Source of the DNA: Roseicella sp. DB1501
GTDB taxonomy: Bacteria > Pseudomonadota > Alphaproteobacteria > Acetobacterales > Acetobacteraceae
Direction of reading: 5' to 3'
DNA length: 64,000 bases
Assembly: GCF_013112485.1 (NCBI RefSeq)
Contig: NZ_JABFHG010000010.1
Coordinates: 124,001 to 188,000 of the forward strand
Below, in pieces: positions 20,721 through 28,670 of this stretch (position 1 is the stretch's first letter; each line of letters opens with the position of its first letter). The notes under the pieces are model-generated. The model was given only the letters and a program-made list of their open reading frames with translations. It did no database searches and had not been told where the DNA came from. The translations under genes and the position numbers were made by a program.

Positions 20721-20948
20721 GTGGCGCGGCTCGCGCTGCGGCGCCGGCTGGCTCTCGCCCCGGCTGCCGTGGCGGTCCCAGTGATGGCCGCAATCGGGGC
20801 ATTCCCAGACCGGATCGCCCGCCGCATCGCGCAGGCTGCGGGCCCGCGAGCGGCGCGCGGCCGGCGCGAGATGCCGCAGCGCAGGCGAGACCGCGCGGTC
20901 CGTCAGCTCCGCCCGGCAGGCCGGGCAGCGATCCGGCGCGCCGTTCAT
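20718..20948 (-). CDS. Small zinc-ribbon protein
   Basis: A 76-residue basic protein with two CxxC knuckles, CPACRAEL (C8, C11) and CPDCGHHW near residues 53-56, spaced as a zinc ribbon. Function unknown. The ATG at 20948 overlaps the upstream enoyl-CoA hydratase-like stop (ATGA), so it is translationally coupled to that gene and probably works with it or is an accessory of the operon. The TAG stop is the first triplet of a family 3 repeat. Confidence 0.7.
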   Translation of the reverse strand: MNGAPDRCPACRAELTDRAVSPALRHLAPAARRSRARSLRDAAGDPVWECPDCGHHWDRHGSRGESQPAPQREPRH

Positions 20949-21721
20949 CGCCCGCTCCAGGCCATGGGGCGCTTGGCGAGGAAGTTCGCCACCCCTTCGC
21001 GGAAGTCGTTGCTGGTGAAGCACATCGTCACCAGGTCGTCGCCCTCCACCTGCCGGGCGGCGAGGCGCAGCCGGCGCATCGCCTCCTTCGTCGCCCGCAG
21101 CGTCAGCGGCGCGTGACCGGCAATGGTCGCGGCGAGCGCGGCGGCGCGGGCCTGCAGCGCCGCATGGTCGGGCAGCACCTCGGAGAGCAGGCCGATGGCC
21201 TTCGCCTCCTCCGCCTCGACCAGCCGCGCCGTGTAGATCAGGTCGATCACCCGCGCCGGGCCGATCAACGCGGCGAGGCGGCCGTAATTCGCCATCGACA
21301 GGCAGTTGCCGAGCGTCCTGGCGATGGGAAAGCCGATGCGCGCGTTGGCGGCGGCGATGCGCAGGTCGCAGACCGCGGCGATGGCGGCGCCGCCGCCGGT
21401 GCAGGCGCCGGCGATGGCGGCGATGGTCGGTTTCGGACATTCCTCGAGCGCGACCAGGACGCGGTCGATCCGCTCCTCGTAGTCGAGCGCGTCCTGCGGC
21501 GTGCTGAAGCTGCGGAACTGGGCGATGTCGGTGCCGGCGGCGAAGGCCTTCTCGCCGGCGCCGGTGATGACGATGGCCCGCAGATCCGGGTCCTCCCCGG
21601 CGGCCAGCGCGATCTCCCGCAGCCGCTCATACATCGGGAAGGTCAGGGCGTTGCGGGCCTGGGGCCGGTTCAGCGTGACGAAGCCGATGCCGTCGCGGGT
21701 CTCGTAGAGCAGCTCGTCCAT
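20945..21721 (-). CDS. Crotonase-superfamily protein lacking hydratase glutamates
   Basis: A 258-residue crotonase-fold protein acting on an acyl-CoA thioester: FVTLNRPQARNALTFPMY, AFAAGTDIAQF (oxyanion region), AAIAGACTGGGAAIAAVCDL, and a full C-terminal trimerisation region ending KRPMAWSGR. The two Glu residues of classical enoyl-CoA hydratase are replaced by A113 (GGGAAI) and I133 (GFPIAR), so hydration is doubtful. Isomerase, thioesterase or decarboxylase chemistry is possible. ATG 21721 follows GGAGGAACC. Its stop overlaps the zinc-ribbon gene; a CaiB CoA-transferase lies divergently upstream. Confidence 0.82.
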   Translation of the reverse strand: MDELLYETRDGIGFVTLNRPQARNALTFPMYERLREIALAAGEDPDLRAIVITGAGEKAFAAGTDIAQFRSFSTPQDALDYEERIDRVLVALEECPKPTIAAIAGACTGGGAAIAAVCDLRIAAANARIGFPIARTLGNCLSMANYGRLAALIGPARVIDLIYTARLVEAEEAKAIGLLSEVLPDHAALQARAAALAATIAGHAPLTLRATKEAMRRLRLAARQVEGDDLVTMCFTSNDFREGVANFLAKRPMAWSGR

Positions 21722-21852
21722 GGGTTCCTCCCCGGGTGGGGCCCATTGGTGCCGGGGCCGGAGCCGGTTATCAAGCCATGGCTGCCGCCGCCGGGCTGCT
21801 CCCAGGAGCATTCCCCGGGCGATGCGGCGGCCTGGACCAGGAGGCACGACCC

Positions 21853-23025
21853 ATGCTGCCGCTCGCCCGCTTCACCGTCCTCGACCTCACCCGCGTCCGC
21901 TCCGGCCCCACCTGCGTGCGGCAGCTCGCCGATTGGGGCGCCAATGTCATCAAGATCGAGGCACCGGAGGAGATCGACACCGGCAGCGGCATGGGCGGCG
22001 ACCGGCACGGACCCGATTTCCAGCATGTCCACCGCAACAAGCGCGGCATCACCCTGAACCTGAAGCAGCCGGACGGCCTGGCCCTGTTCCGCCGGATGGT
22101 CGAGAAGGCCGATGTGGTGGTGGAGAATTACCGCCCCGACGTGAAGGACCGGCTTGGCATAGGCTACGAGGCGCTGTCGGCCATCAACCCGCGCATCGTG
22201 CTCGGCTCGATCAGCGGCTTCGGCCAGGATGGCCCCTATGCCCGCCGGCCTGGCTTCGACCAGATCGCCCAGGGCATGGGCGGGCTGATGAGCGTGACCG
22301 GCCTGCCCGGCCAGGGGCCGGTGCGCGTCGGCATCCCGGTGGCCGACCTGACCGCCGGGCTCTACACCGCCATCGGCATCCTCGTCGCCCTGCTGGAGCG
22401 CGAGCAGACCGGCAAGGGGCGCTGGGTCCATACCTCGCTGCTGGAGGCCATGGTGGCGATGATGGATTTCCAGGCCACGCGCTGGACCATGCAGCACGAG
22501 GTGCCGAAGCAGGCCGGCAACGACCACCCGACCACGGTGCCAACCGGGCTGTTCCGCACCAGCGACGGGCTGATGAACCTGGCCGGCGGCGGCCAGGAGA
22601 TGTGGAACCGCATCGTCGCCACGCTGGGCATCGAGGAGCAGGCGAAGGACCCCGCCTTCGCCACCGACCGCAGCCGGGCGCAGAACCGCGAGAAGACCAA
22701 CGCGCTGCTGCAATCGGTGCTGGAGACGGATACCTCCGAGAACTGGATCGCCAGGCTGAACAAGGCCGGCGTGCCGAGCGGCCCGGTCTATGCCATGGAC
22801 CAGGTCTTCGCCGATCCGCAGGTGCGGCATCTCGGCATCGAATGGCCGGTGGAGCATCCGAGCCTCGGCACCATCAACCTGGTGCGGGCACCGATGACCC
22901 TCGAAGGGGTGGAGCCGCCGCGCCGGCCGACGCCGGAGCGGGGCGAGCATACCGCCGAGGTGCTGGCGGAGTTCGGCGTCTCGGCCGAGGAGCTGGCGGC
23001 GCTGCGGGCCAAGGGGGCGGTGTAG
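21853..23025 (+). CDS. CaiB/BaiF (class III) CoA-transferase
   Basis: A 390-residue family III CoA-transferase that moves CoA between carboxylic acids. Landmarks: LDLTRVRSGPTCVRQLADWG, VIKIEAPEE, NKRGITLNLKQPDGLALF, ADVVVENYRPDVKDRLGIGY, the catalytic Asp in RRPGFDQIAQGMGGLMSVTG, and ALLEREQTGKGRWVHTSLLE. Substrate unknown. ATG 21853 has AGGAGG upstream. It is divergent from the crotonase gene at 21721, and the two may share promoter DNA and a pathway. Confidence 0.9.
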   Translation: MLPLARFTVLDLTRVRSGPTCVRQLADWGANVIKIEAPEEIDTGSGMGGDRHGPDFQHVHRNKRGITLNLKQPDGLALFRRMVEKADVVVENYRPDVKDRLGIGYEALSAINPRIVLGSISGFGQDGPYARRPGFDQIAQGMGGLMSVTGLPGQGPVRVGIPVADLTAGLYTAIGILVALLEREQTGKGRWVHTSLLEAMVAMMDFQATRWTMQHEVPKQAGNDHPTTVPTGLFRTSDGLMNLAGGGQEMWNRIVATLGIEEQAKDPAFATDRSRAQNREKTNALLQSVLETDTSENWIARLNKAGVPSGPVYAMDQVFADPQVRHLGIEWPVEHPSLGTINLVRAPMTLEGVEPPRRPTPERGEHTAEVLAEFGVSAEELAALRAKGAV

Positions 23026-23134
23026 CAACCCCCGCGAGGGGTCGCGGCAGAGCAGCGGCCGGCGGGGCAACACGCCAGTGACGGATGCGGACAGACGTTC
23101 TGGGCTATGCTGGGGCCGGTGAGTGGAGGCGGCG

Positions 23135-23725
23135 ATGGACGGCGACAGGCCAGGGCTGCTGGAGCGGCTTCCCGAGGTGCGGCGGCACAAGCTGGACATC
23201 CGCGGCTACTACCGGATGGCCGAGGCCGGCATCCTGACGCGCGACGATCGTGTCGAGCTGATCGAGGGGGAGATCGTCGACATGGTGCCGATCGGCAGTC
23301 CGCACAGCGCCGCCGTGAACGGCCTCATCGCCGTGCTGGCCAGCGCCGTGCAGGGGCGGGCGACTGTGACGGCGCAGAGCCCGCTCCGGCTCTCCGATGC
23401 CAGCGAACCGCGGCCGGATTTCATGCTTCTCAAGCCGCGCGCCGACGTCTACCGCAGCGCCCATCCCACCCCGGCTGATGTCCTGTTGCTGGTGGAGGTC
23501 GCGCAGAGCAGCCTTGCCTATGACCGCCAGGTGAAGCTCCCCCTCTATGCCCGGCACAAGGTGCCGGAAGTCTGGATCGTCAATCTCGGGGAGGACGTGG
23601 TGGAGGTGTACCGCGAGCCGAAGGACGAGGCCTATCTGGCCACCACGCTCGCCGCGCGCGGCGACATGCTGGAGCCCGCGGCGCTGCCCGGCCTTCGCAT
23701 CGCCGTCACCGAGGTCATCGGCTGA
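23135..23725 (+). CDS. Uma2-family (DUF820) putative nuclease
   Basis: A 196-residue PD-(D/E)XK-fold protein of the Uma2 family. The N-terminal YYRMAEAGILTRDDRVELIE(G)E motif, RPDFMLLKP and LLLVEVAQSSLAYDRQVKLP (Asp, Glu and Gln/Lys core) match. Cellular role of the family is unknown; it is expanded in cyanobacteria and scattered in others. ATG 23135 is chosen because GGAGG sits five bases upstream; a GTG four codons earlier is weaker. Its TGA overlaps the tarD ATG by one base (TGATG), an odd partner for a nuclease-like gene. Confidence 0.82.
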   Translation: MDGDRPGLLERLPEVRRHKLDIRGYYRMAEAGILTRDDRVELIEGEIVDMVPIGSPHSAAVNGLIAVLASAVQGRATVTAQSPLRLSDASEPRPDFMLLKPRADVYRSAHPTPADVLLLVEVAQSSLAYDRQVKLPLYARHKVPEVWIVNLGEDVVEVYREPKDEAYLATTLAARGDMLEPAALPGLRIAVTEVIG

Positions 23726-24903
23726 TGCGCATCGCCTCGGTCCGCGACGGCGTGGTGCCGATCGCCTCCGCCATCGCCAATGCCTATATCGACTTCTCCA
23801 AGATGACCGCCTCGGTCGTCGCGGTGACGGTCGAGGACGGGCATGGCCGCAGCGCCACCGGCTACGGCTTCAACAGCAACGGCCGCTACGCCCAGCCTGG
23901 CCTGCTGCGCGAGCGCTTCATCCCCCGCCTGCTGGAGACGCCGGAAGCCGCCCTCCTTCATGCCGATGGCGGGCTGGAGCCGGCCGGGGCCTGGGCGGCG
24001 ATGATGCGCAACGAGAAGCCGGGCGGCCATGGCGACCGCAGCGTCGCGGTCGGGGTGCTCGACATGGCGCTCTGGGATGCCGCGGCGAAGCTCGCCGGCA
24101 AGCCGCTCTGGCGGCTGCTCGCCGACCGCTATCGCGGCGGCGAGGCGGATGCGAGCGCCTGGATCTATGCCGCCGGCGGCTACTACTACCCGGGCAAGGG
24201 GCTGGACGAGCTGGTGGCCGAGATGCAGCGCTATCTTGATCTCGGCTACAGCGTGGTGAAGATGAAGATCGGCGGCGCCCCCGGCACCTCGATCAAGGAT
24301 GCGCTGACCCTCGACCTGGCGCGGATCGAGGCGGTGCTGAAGCTGCTCGGCGGCGACGGCTCGCGGCTCTGCGTCGACGTCAACGGCCGCTTCGGCCTGC
24401 ATGCGGCGCTGGCCTATGGCGCCGCCCTCGCCCCCTACCGGCTGCGCTGGTACGAGGAGCCGCTCGATCCGCTCGACTACGCGACGCATGCGACGCTCGC
24501 CGAGCATTATGCCGGGCCGCTGGCGACCGGCGAGAACCTGTTCTCGATGCAGGATGCCCGCAACCTGATCCGCCATGGCGGGCTGCGCGCCGACCGCGAC
24601 ATCCTGCAATTCGACCCCGCCCTCTCCTACGGGCTGGTCGAATATCTCCGCACCCTCGCCATGCTGCAGGAGCACGGCTGGTCGCCGCGGCGCTGCGTGC
24701 CGCATGGCGGGCACCAATTCGCGCTGAACATCGCGGTCGGGCTCGGCCTCGGCGGCAACGAAAGCTATCCAGAGGTCTTCGCGCCCTTCGGCGGCTTCGC
24801 CGACAGCACGCCGGTGCAGGACAGCCGCATCCGCATGCCCGAGCTTCCGGGCATCGGCTTCGAGAGCAAGGCCAATCTCTGGGCGGTGCTGAAGGATCTA
24901 TGA
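23725..24903 (+). CDS. tarD: D-tartrate dehydratase (enolase superfamily)
   Basis: A 392-residue mandelate-racemase-group enolase-superfamily enzyme expected to dehydrate D(-)-tartrate to oxaloacetate. Sequence is close, from memory, to the Bradyrhizobium enzyme: NAYIDFSKMTASVVAV, GYGFNSNGRYAQPGLLRERF, EKPGGHGDRSVAVG, YAAGGYYYPGKGL, HGGHQFALNIAVGLGLGGNE. Catalytic residues are visible: the KxK pair K179/K181, metal ligands D218, E244, E270, and H327 as base. It overlaps the Uma2 stop by one base. The TGA begins a family 1 repeat. Confidence 0.9.
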   Translation: MRIASVRDGVVPIASAIANAYIDFSKMTASVVAVTVEDGHGRSATGYGFNSNGRYAQPGLLRERFIPRLLETPEAALLHADGGLEPAGAWAAMMRNEKPGGHGDRSVAVGVLDMALWDAAAKLAGKPLWRLLADRYRGGEADASAWIYAAGGYYYPGKGLDELVAEMQRYLDLGYSVVKMKIGGAPGTSIKDALTLDLARIEAVLKLLGGDGSRLCVDVNGRFGLHAALAYGAALAPYRLRWYEEPLDPLDYATHATLAEHYAGPLATGENLFSMQDARNLIRHGGLRADRDILQFDPALSYGLVEYLRTLAMLQEHGWSPRRCVPHGGHQFALNIAVGLGLGGNESYPEVFAPFGGFADSTPVQDSRIRMPELPGIGFESKANLWAVLKDL

Positions 24904-25067
24904 TACGAGCGGCCGTTGATGGTGCCCCATCAACGGCCGCCTCAGACGCCGGGCGGTTTGCTCCGCGAACCTTGGCTTCGCCGCGTCGCGCCGACAGGCG
25001 CGCCAAAAGGCGCGACCGGCGGCGCCCATTCGGGCGCTCGGCATGAATGAAGCATTCATGCCGTTGG
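24901..25067 (+). repeat. Stop-anchored palindromic repeat family 1, copy B (longest)
   Basis: It starts TGATACGAGC at the tarD stop. A perfect 14-bp stem follows (24909-24922 with 24927-24940, loop TGCC). Next are a GGTTTGC/GCGAACC hairpin that resembles the core of copy A in inverted orientation, the GGCGCGCCAAAAGGCGCGAC module shared with copy D, and a GCGCCCATTCGGGCGC hairpin. It ends with a perfect 10-bp stem (GGCATGAATG / CATTCATGCC, 3-nt loop) and CCGTTGG. It lies 31 bp before the next gene. Confidence 0.82.
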
Positions 25068-25097
25068 CATGACACCATCCCGCCGGAGCCCTCCCGC

Positions 25098-25835
25098 ATG
25101 ACCCGCCTCCTCGTCCTCAACGGCAACACCACCGAGGCGGTGACCGAGCGCATCGCCGCCGCCGCCCGCGCCGCCGCCCCGGCGGGCGTCGCCATCGAAG
25201 CGGCGACGGCGCCCTACGGCCTGCCGCTCATCGTCACCCGCGCCGACTGGCTGCTCTCCGGCCCGCCGATCCTGGCGGCGCTGGCCGCCCGGCGTGGGCA
25301 ATACGACGCCGCCGTCATCGCGGTCTTCGGCGATCCGGCGCTGGAGGCGGCGAAGCTGCTGCTGGACGTGCCGGTGATCGGCCTCTCCGAGGCCGCCTTC
25401 CATGCCGCCGCCATGCTCGGGCGGCGCTTCGGCATCGTCTCCTTCTCCGCGGCGCTCAGGCCGATGTTCGAGGACTGCCTCGACCATCACGGGCTGCGCG
25501 GCCGCTGCGCCGGCTTCCGCATGGGCCCGCCGGACGCCGCCTATCCGGCGAGCCTCGGCGCGGCGGAGCGGGCCTCGCTGCTCGCCCTGGTGCGGGAGAG
25601 CGTCGCGCAGGACGGGGCGGAGGCGGTGATCCTGGCCGGCGGGCCGCTCGCCGGCCTGGCGCCGCTGCTGCAGCCGGAGGTGCCGGTGCCGCTCATCGAC
25701 GGCACCGCCGCGGCGGTGCGGCTCGCCGCGGCGCTGGCCGGCCTGCCGCGCCCGGCCCGGCCGCGGGCCGCCCGGCCGCTCAGCGGCTACGGGCCCGAGA
25801 TCGCCGCGCTCTATGCGGGATCCGGGCTGGGCTGA
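25098..25835 (+). CDS. Asp/Glu (hydantoin) racemase-family protein without catalytic Cys
   Basis: A 245-residue protein of the Asp/Glu/hydantoin racemase fold: LLVLNGNTTEAVTERI at the start, VIAVFGDPALEAAKLLLDVP, VIGLSEAAFHAAAMLG and a C-terminal VPLIDGTAAAVRLAAAL. The two Cys that do the chemistry in hydantoin and allantoin racemases are absent: the first position is V76 (IAVFGDP instead of ACFGDP), the second G181 (LAGGPLAG instead of GCAGM). Racemisation by the two-thiol mechanism is therefore unlikely. Lies downstream of tarD. Confidence 0.8.
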   Translation: MTRLLVLNGNTTEAVTERIAAAARAAAPAGVAIEAATAPYGLPLIVTRADWLLSGPPILAALAARRGQYDAAVIAVFGDPALEAAKLLLDVPVIGLSEAAFHAAAMLGRRFGIVSFSAALRPMFEDCLDHHGLRGRCAGFRMGPPDAAYPASLGAAERASLLALVRESVAQDGAEAVILAGGPLAGLAPLLQPEVPVPLIDGTAAAVRLAAALAGLPRPARPRAARPLSGYGPEIAALYAGSGLG

Positions 25836-25849
25836 GCGCCCGGCCACGC

Positions 25850-25955
25850 CCTACAGCGGATTGCGTTCAGGATTGAACGCTGCTCCACTGTAGCTCGTTG
25901 TTTTCACAGTGGATTCACGCGTCCGGGCGTTCACGCCCTCCCGCGATCCGCTCTA
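25850..25955 (-). repeat. Stop-anchored palindromic repeat family 3, copy b
   Basis: On the minus strand it starts TAGAGCGGATCGCGGG at the stop of the Bug receptor gene. It contains GGGCGTGAACGCCC (a GGGCGT/ACGCCC hairpin), CCACTGTGAAAACAACG and a GTTCAATCCTGAAC hairpin, and closes with CAATCCGCTGTAG. That ending mirrors its start (AGAGCGGATC), making the element one long imperfect palindrome. It shares the AGAGCGGATC ends with the copy at 20568. Confidence 0.6.
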
Positions 25956-26939
25956 GTCGAGCGGTTCGATCCGCGCCTCCTGCACCACGCGGGTCCAGAG
26001 GGCGAGGTCGCGCGCCACCACCTGGCGCAGCGCCTCGGGATCGGAGCCGACCGGCTCGAAGCCCAGCATCTCCAGCCGCTCGCGCATCGCCGGATCGTGC
26101 ATGGCGGCGGCGATCTCCCGCTGCAGCCAGGCGATGCGCGCGGGCGGCGTGCCGCCGGGCACGAAATAGGCGAGCCAGGCGGTGGTCTCGATCCCGGGCG
26201 CGAGACCCGTCTCGGCCAGGGTCGGCACGTCGGGCAGCGTCGCCATCCGAGACCCGCCGGTGACCGCCATGGCCCGCACCGAGCCGGCATCGATGAAGGG
26301 CTTGGTGCTGCCGGAGACGGCGATGGTCCATTGCGCCTCGCCATTCGCCACGGCCTGCACGGCGAGCCCGTCGCCGCGATAGGGCACCATGGTGCCCTGC
26401 AGCCCGCCGGCCCGCAGGCAGAACAGCTCGCAGAGCAGGTGCACGGTGGCGCCGATGCCGGAGGTGGCGAAATTCCACCGCCCGGGATTCTCCTTCAGCC
26501 AGGCGACGAGCTCGGCGATGTCGCGCGCCGGAAGCTTCGGGCTGGCCACCAGGAGGAAGGGGCCGCTGCCGGCGATGGTAATCGGGTCGAAGGCGGTGCG
26601 GACATTGATCTCCCGCGCGAAGGCCCGGTTCATCACCGGCAGGATGACGAAATTGGGCCCGCCATAGAACAGCGTGTAGCCATCGGCGGGTTGGGTGACC
26701 GCATGCCGCGCGCCGATCGCGCCGGCCGCGCCGTTGCGGTTGTCGATGACGAAGGTGCAGCCGGTGCGCCGCTGCAGGACATCGGCCAGGGCGCGCGTCA
26801 GGATGTCGACGCCCGAGCCGGGCGAGGCCGGCATGACGAAGCGCACCGGCCGGTTCGGATAGGTCTCGGCGGCCGATCCCGGCCGGGCCAGCATCCCGAG
26901 GGGCGCGGCCAGCAACCCGCGCCGCGAGGCGTGCATCAT
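25953..26939 (-). CDS. Tripartite tricarboxylate receptor (Bug/TctC) binding protein
   Basis: A 328-residue periplasmic binding protein: signal MMHASRRGLLAAPLGMLARP, NRPVRFVMPASPGSGVDILT, FVIDNRNGAAGAIGARHAVT, GYTLFYGGPNFVILPVM, GTMVPYRGDGLAVQAVANG. Standard Bug length. ATG 26939 follows GGGAGGAACCAC. The nearby D-tartrate dehydratase and racemase-like gene make a hydroxy-acid ligand an attractive guess, but no sequence feature shows it. The TAG stop is the first triplet of a family 3 repeat. Confidence 0.9.
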   Translation of the reverse strand: MMHASRRGLLAAPLGMLARPGSAAETYPNRPVRFVMPASPGSGVDILTRALADVLQRRTGCTFVIDNRNGAAGAIGARHAVTQPADGYTLFYGGPNFVILPVMNRAFAREINVRTAFDPITIAGSGPFLLVASPKLPARDIAELVAWLKENPGRWNFATSGIGATVHLLCELFCLRAGGLQGTMVPYRGDGLAVQAVANGEAQWTIAVSGSTKPFIDAGSVRAMAVTGGSRMATLPDVPTLAETGLAPGIETTAWLAYFVPGGTPPARIAWLQREIAAAMHDPAMRERLEMLGFEPVGSDPEALRQVVARDLALWTRVVQEARIEPLD

Positions 26940-26987
26940 GGTGGTTCCTCCCGCCGGGCGGCCGTTGGAGCGCCGCCGTCTTGCCGG

Positions 26988-27770
26988 TCAGGCTACACCC
27001 GGGCCGGGAGCCTCAGGCAAGCCGGCCACAAGCCGCGCCGGCTCGAGACTGGCATAGACATCGCCGCTGTTTGCCTCGGCCGGCAGGGCGGCGATCCAGG
27101 CGGCCATGGCCTCCGGCCCGACCGGCGCCGGATGGGCGAAGCGCATGCTCTCGCCGAGGCAGGCATTGCAGGCGCGGTAGCCCAGAGAGGCGAGGCGCGC
27201 GAGGCAGTCCGCCGCCACGCCGCGCTGGATGGTGGTGAATTCGAAGGAGAGGCTGCGCGGCGCCAGGGAGAGGCCGGCCAGCGCCGCCGCCTCGAAGCCC
27301 TCGACATCGATCTTGACGAAATCCGGCCGCCCCTCCGCCGCGATCAGCGCGTCGAGCGTGGTGACGGGCAGGCGCAGCGCCGCATCCCAGGCCTGCCCCT
27401 CCCAGCCCGGCGCCCCGGCCGCCGCGGCGATGAAGTCCGGGCTGGCGGTGGCGACGGTCGGGTTGGCGGTGTTCAGCCGCAGCACCGCCTCGCCCGGCGC
27501 CGCGCCGACCAGCGCCGTCACACGCGCCACGCCGGCATCCCGGCCGAAGAGCAGCCGCAGCAGCCGCGCCAGCCGGGGCTGCGGCTCTACCGCCACCACC
27601 CGCGCGCCGAGGCGGCGGAAGCTCGCCACCCGGTCGCCGACATGCGCGCCGATATCGAAGGCGAGTTCGCCCGGCCCGAGGAAGCGGCGATGAAAGGCAT
27701 CCAGCCGCGCCGCCCGGCCAGGGGCGTAATAGGTGCGGAGCGAGCGGCCAATGGCGGCGGCGTTGCTCAC
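26988..27770 (-). CDS. FkbM-family methyltransferase
   Basis: A 260-residue SAM-dependent methyltransferase. GELAFDIGAHVGDRVASFRR is motif I, VVAVEPQPRLARLLRLLF the acidic loop, PVTTLDALIAAEGRPDFVKI and DVEGFEAAALAGLSLAPRSL the FkbM signature (K-I-D-V-E-G). Members methylate hydroxyls on sugars or small molecules; substrate unknown. The GTG start at 27770 overlaps the GST stop (GTGA), so it is coupled to the upstream GST gene. Confidence 0.84.
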   Translation of the reverse strand: MSNAAAIGRSLRTYYAPGRAARLDAFHRRFLGPGELAFDIGAHVGDRVASFRRLGARVVAVEPQPRLARLLRLLFGRDAGVARVTALVGAAPGEAVLRLNTANPTVATASPDFIAAAAGAPGWEGQAWDAALRLPVTTLDALIAAEGRPDFVKIDVEGFEAAALAGLSLAPRSLSFEFTTIQRGVAADCLARLASLGYRACNACLGESMRFAHPAPVGPEAMAAWIAALPAEANSGDVYASLEPARLVAGLPEAPGPGVA

Positions 27771-28438
27771 GCGGCGGGCGGCGTCTCGTAGCCGGCGAGC
27801 TGCCAGGCCTCGGGCTCGGCCAGCGCCTCGGCATACCAGCGCTCGACCAGCGGATGCTGCCGCACCGCCTGCATGTAGCCTTGCGTGGTTGCCGAGAGCT
27901 CCGGCCGCCAGGTGAGGAAGCGGCCGACCACGGGCGCGTACATCGCATCCACCAGGGTGAAGCGCGCCCCGCCGAGGAAGGGGCCGCCGCCGGCATCCAG
28001 CGCCTCCGCCCAGGCGCGCTCGACGCGGGCGATGTCGGCCAGCGCCTCCGGCGTGCGGCCGAGGCCGCTGAAGTCGCGCCCGGCATTGAACCACATCGCC
28101 TGGCGCAGGCCGCGCAGGCCGCCATGCATCTCGGCGGCCATCGACCGGGCGCGGGCGCGGGCGATGCGCTCCTCCGGCCAGAGGCCGGGCGCCTGCTCGG
28201 CGCAGTATTCGCAGATGGCCAGGCTCTCCCAGATCCGGGCGCCCTTGTGCTCGAGATAGGGGACCAGCCCGGCCGGCGTCGCCGCCTGGATCGCCGGGGT
28301 GCTGCCGATGCCCTCGCCGCGGACGAAGGGAATCAGCACCTCCTCCACATCCAGCCCGGCCAGGTGCACCGCCAGCCAGCCGCGCATCGACCAGGAGGAG
28401 TAGCGCTTGTTGCCGATGAGCAGGCGGCCGTCGGACAT
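27767..28438 (-). CDS. Glutathione S-transferase
   Basis: A 223-residue GST. The N-terminal thioredoxin domain has the catalytic-Ser loop KRYSSWSMRGWLAVHLAGL (about residues 11-29), cis-Pro in PAGLVPYLEH and ESLAICEYCAE for glutathione. The helical C-domain includes FTLVDAMYAPVVGRF. This pattern is seen in proteobacterial GSTs often named maleylacetoacetate isomerase-like or YfcF/YfcG-like; the physiological substrate is not evident. Cytoplasmic. It heads a two-gene operon with the FkbM methyltransferase. Confidence 0.88.
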   Translation of the reverse strand: MSDGRLLIGNKRYSSWSMRGWLAVHLAGLDVEEVLIPFVRGEGIGSTPAIQAATPAGLVPYLEHKGARIWESLAICEYCAEQAPGLWPEERIARARARSMAAEMHGGLRGLRQAMWFNAGRDFSGLGRTPEALADIARVERAWAEALDAGGGPFLGGARFTLVDAMYAPVVGRFLTWRPELSATTQGYMQAVRQHPLVERWYAEALAEPEAWQLAGYETPPAA

Positions 28439-28530
28439 GGATCTGGCTCCCGGAAGCGGCCGGGCGCAGCCGACCCGGCGGATAGGAGGCGAGACTGGGC
28501 CGGCACGGCGCGGGCTTCAATCCCGCCGGC

Positions 28531-28593
28531 CCCCTGGTCGCTCCCCTGGGGCCGCTCCCCTGGGGTCGCTCCCCTGGTCACCCCCTGGGGCCG
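28531..28593. repeat. Iterated CCCCTGG boxes with 14-bp core period
   Basis: CCCCTGG begins at 28531, 28543, 28557, 28571 and 28582. The middle units read GCTCCCCTGGGGCC (28540-28553), GCTCCCCTGGGGTC (28554-28567) and GCTCCCCTGGTCAC (28568-28581), an exact 14-bp period. The centre CCCCTGGGG is a near-palindrome. The array lies about 80 bp upstream of the aminotransferase start and 100 bp upstream of the GST start, in a divergent promoter region. Possible operator cluster or slippage product. Confidence 0.7.
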
Positions 28594-28670
28594 CTCGCAT
28601 GGTCCTTGCATGTCGCTTGCCCCGTAGCGGCCGCGGGTGTTCCTTGACGGCAGCCGGCGGAGTTTCTTGC

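Noticed and set aside
25953-26939. Bug receptor as a D-tartrate transporter component
   Set aside because: Only its place near tarD suggests it; no ligand residue can be read, so it is left unassigned.
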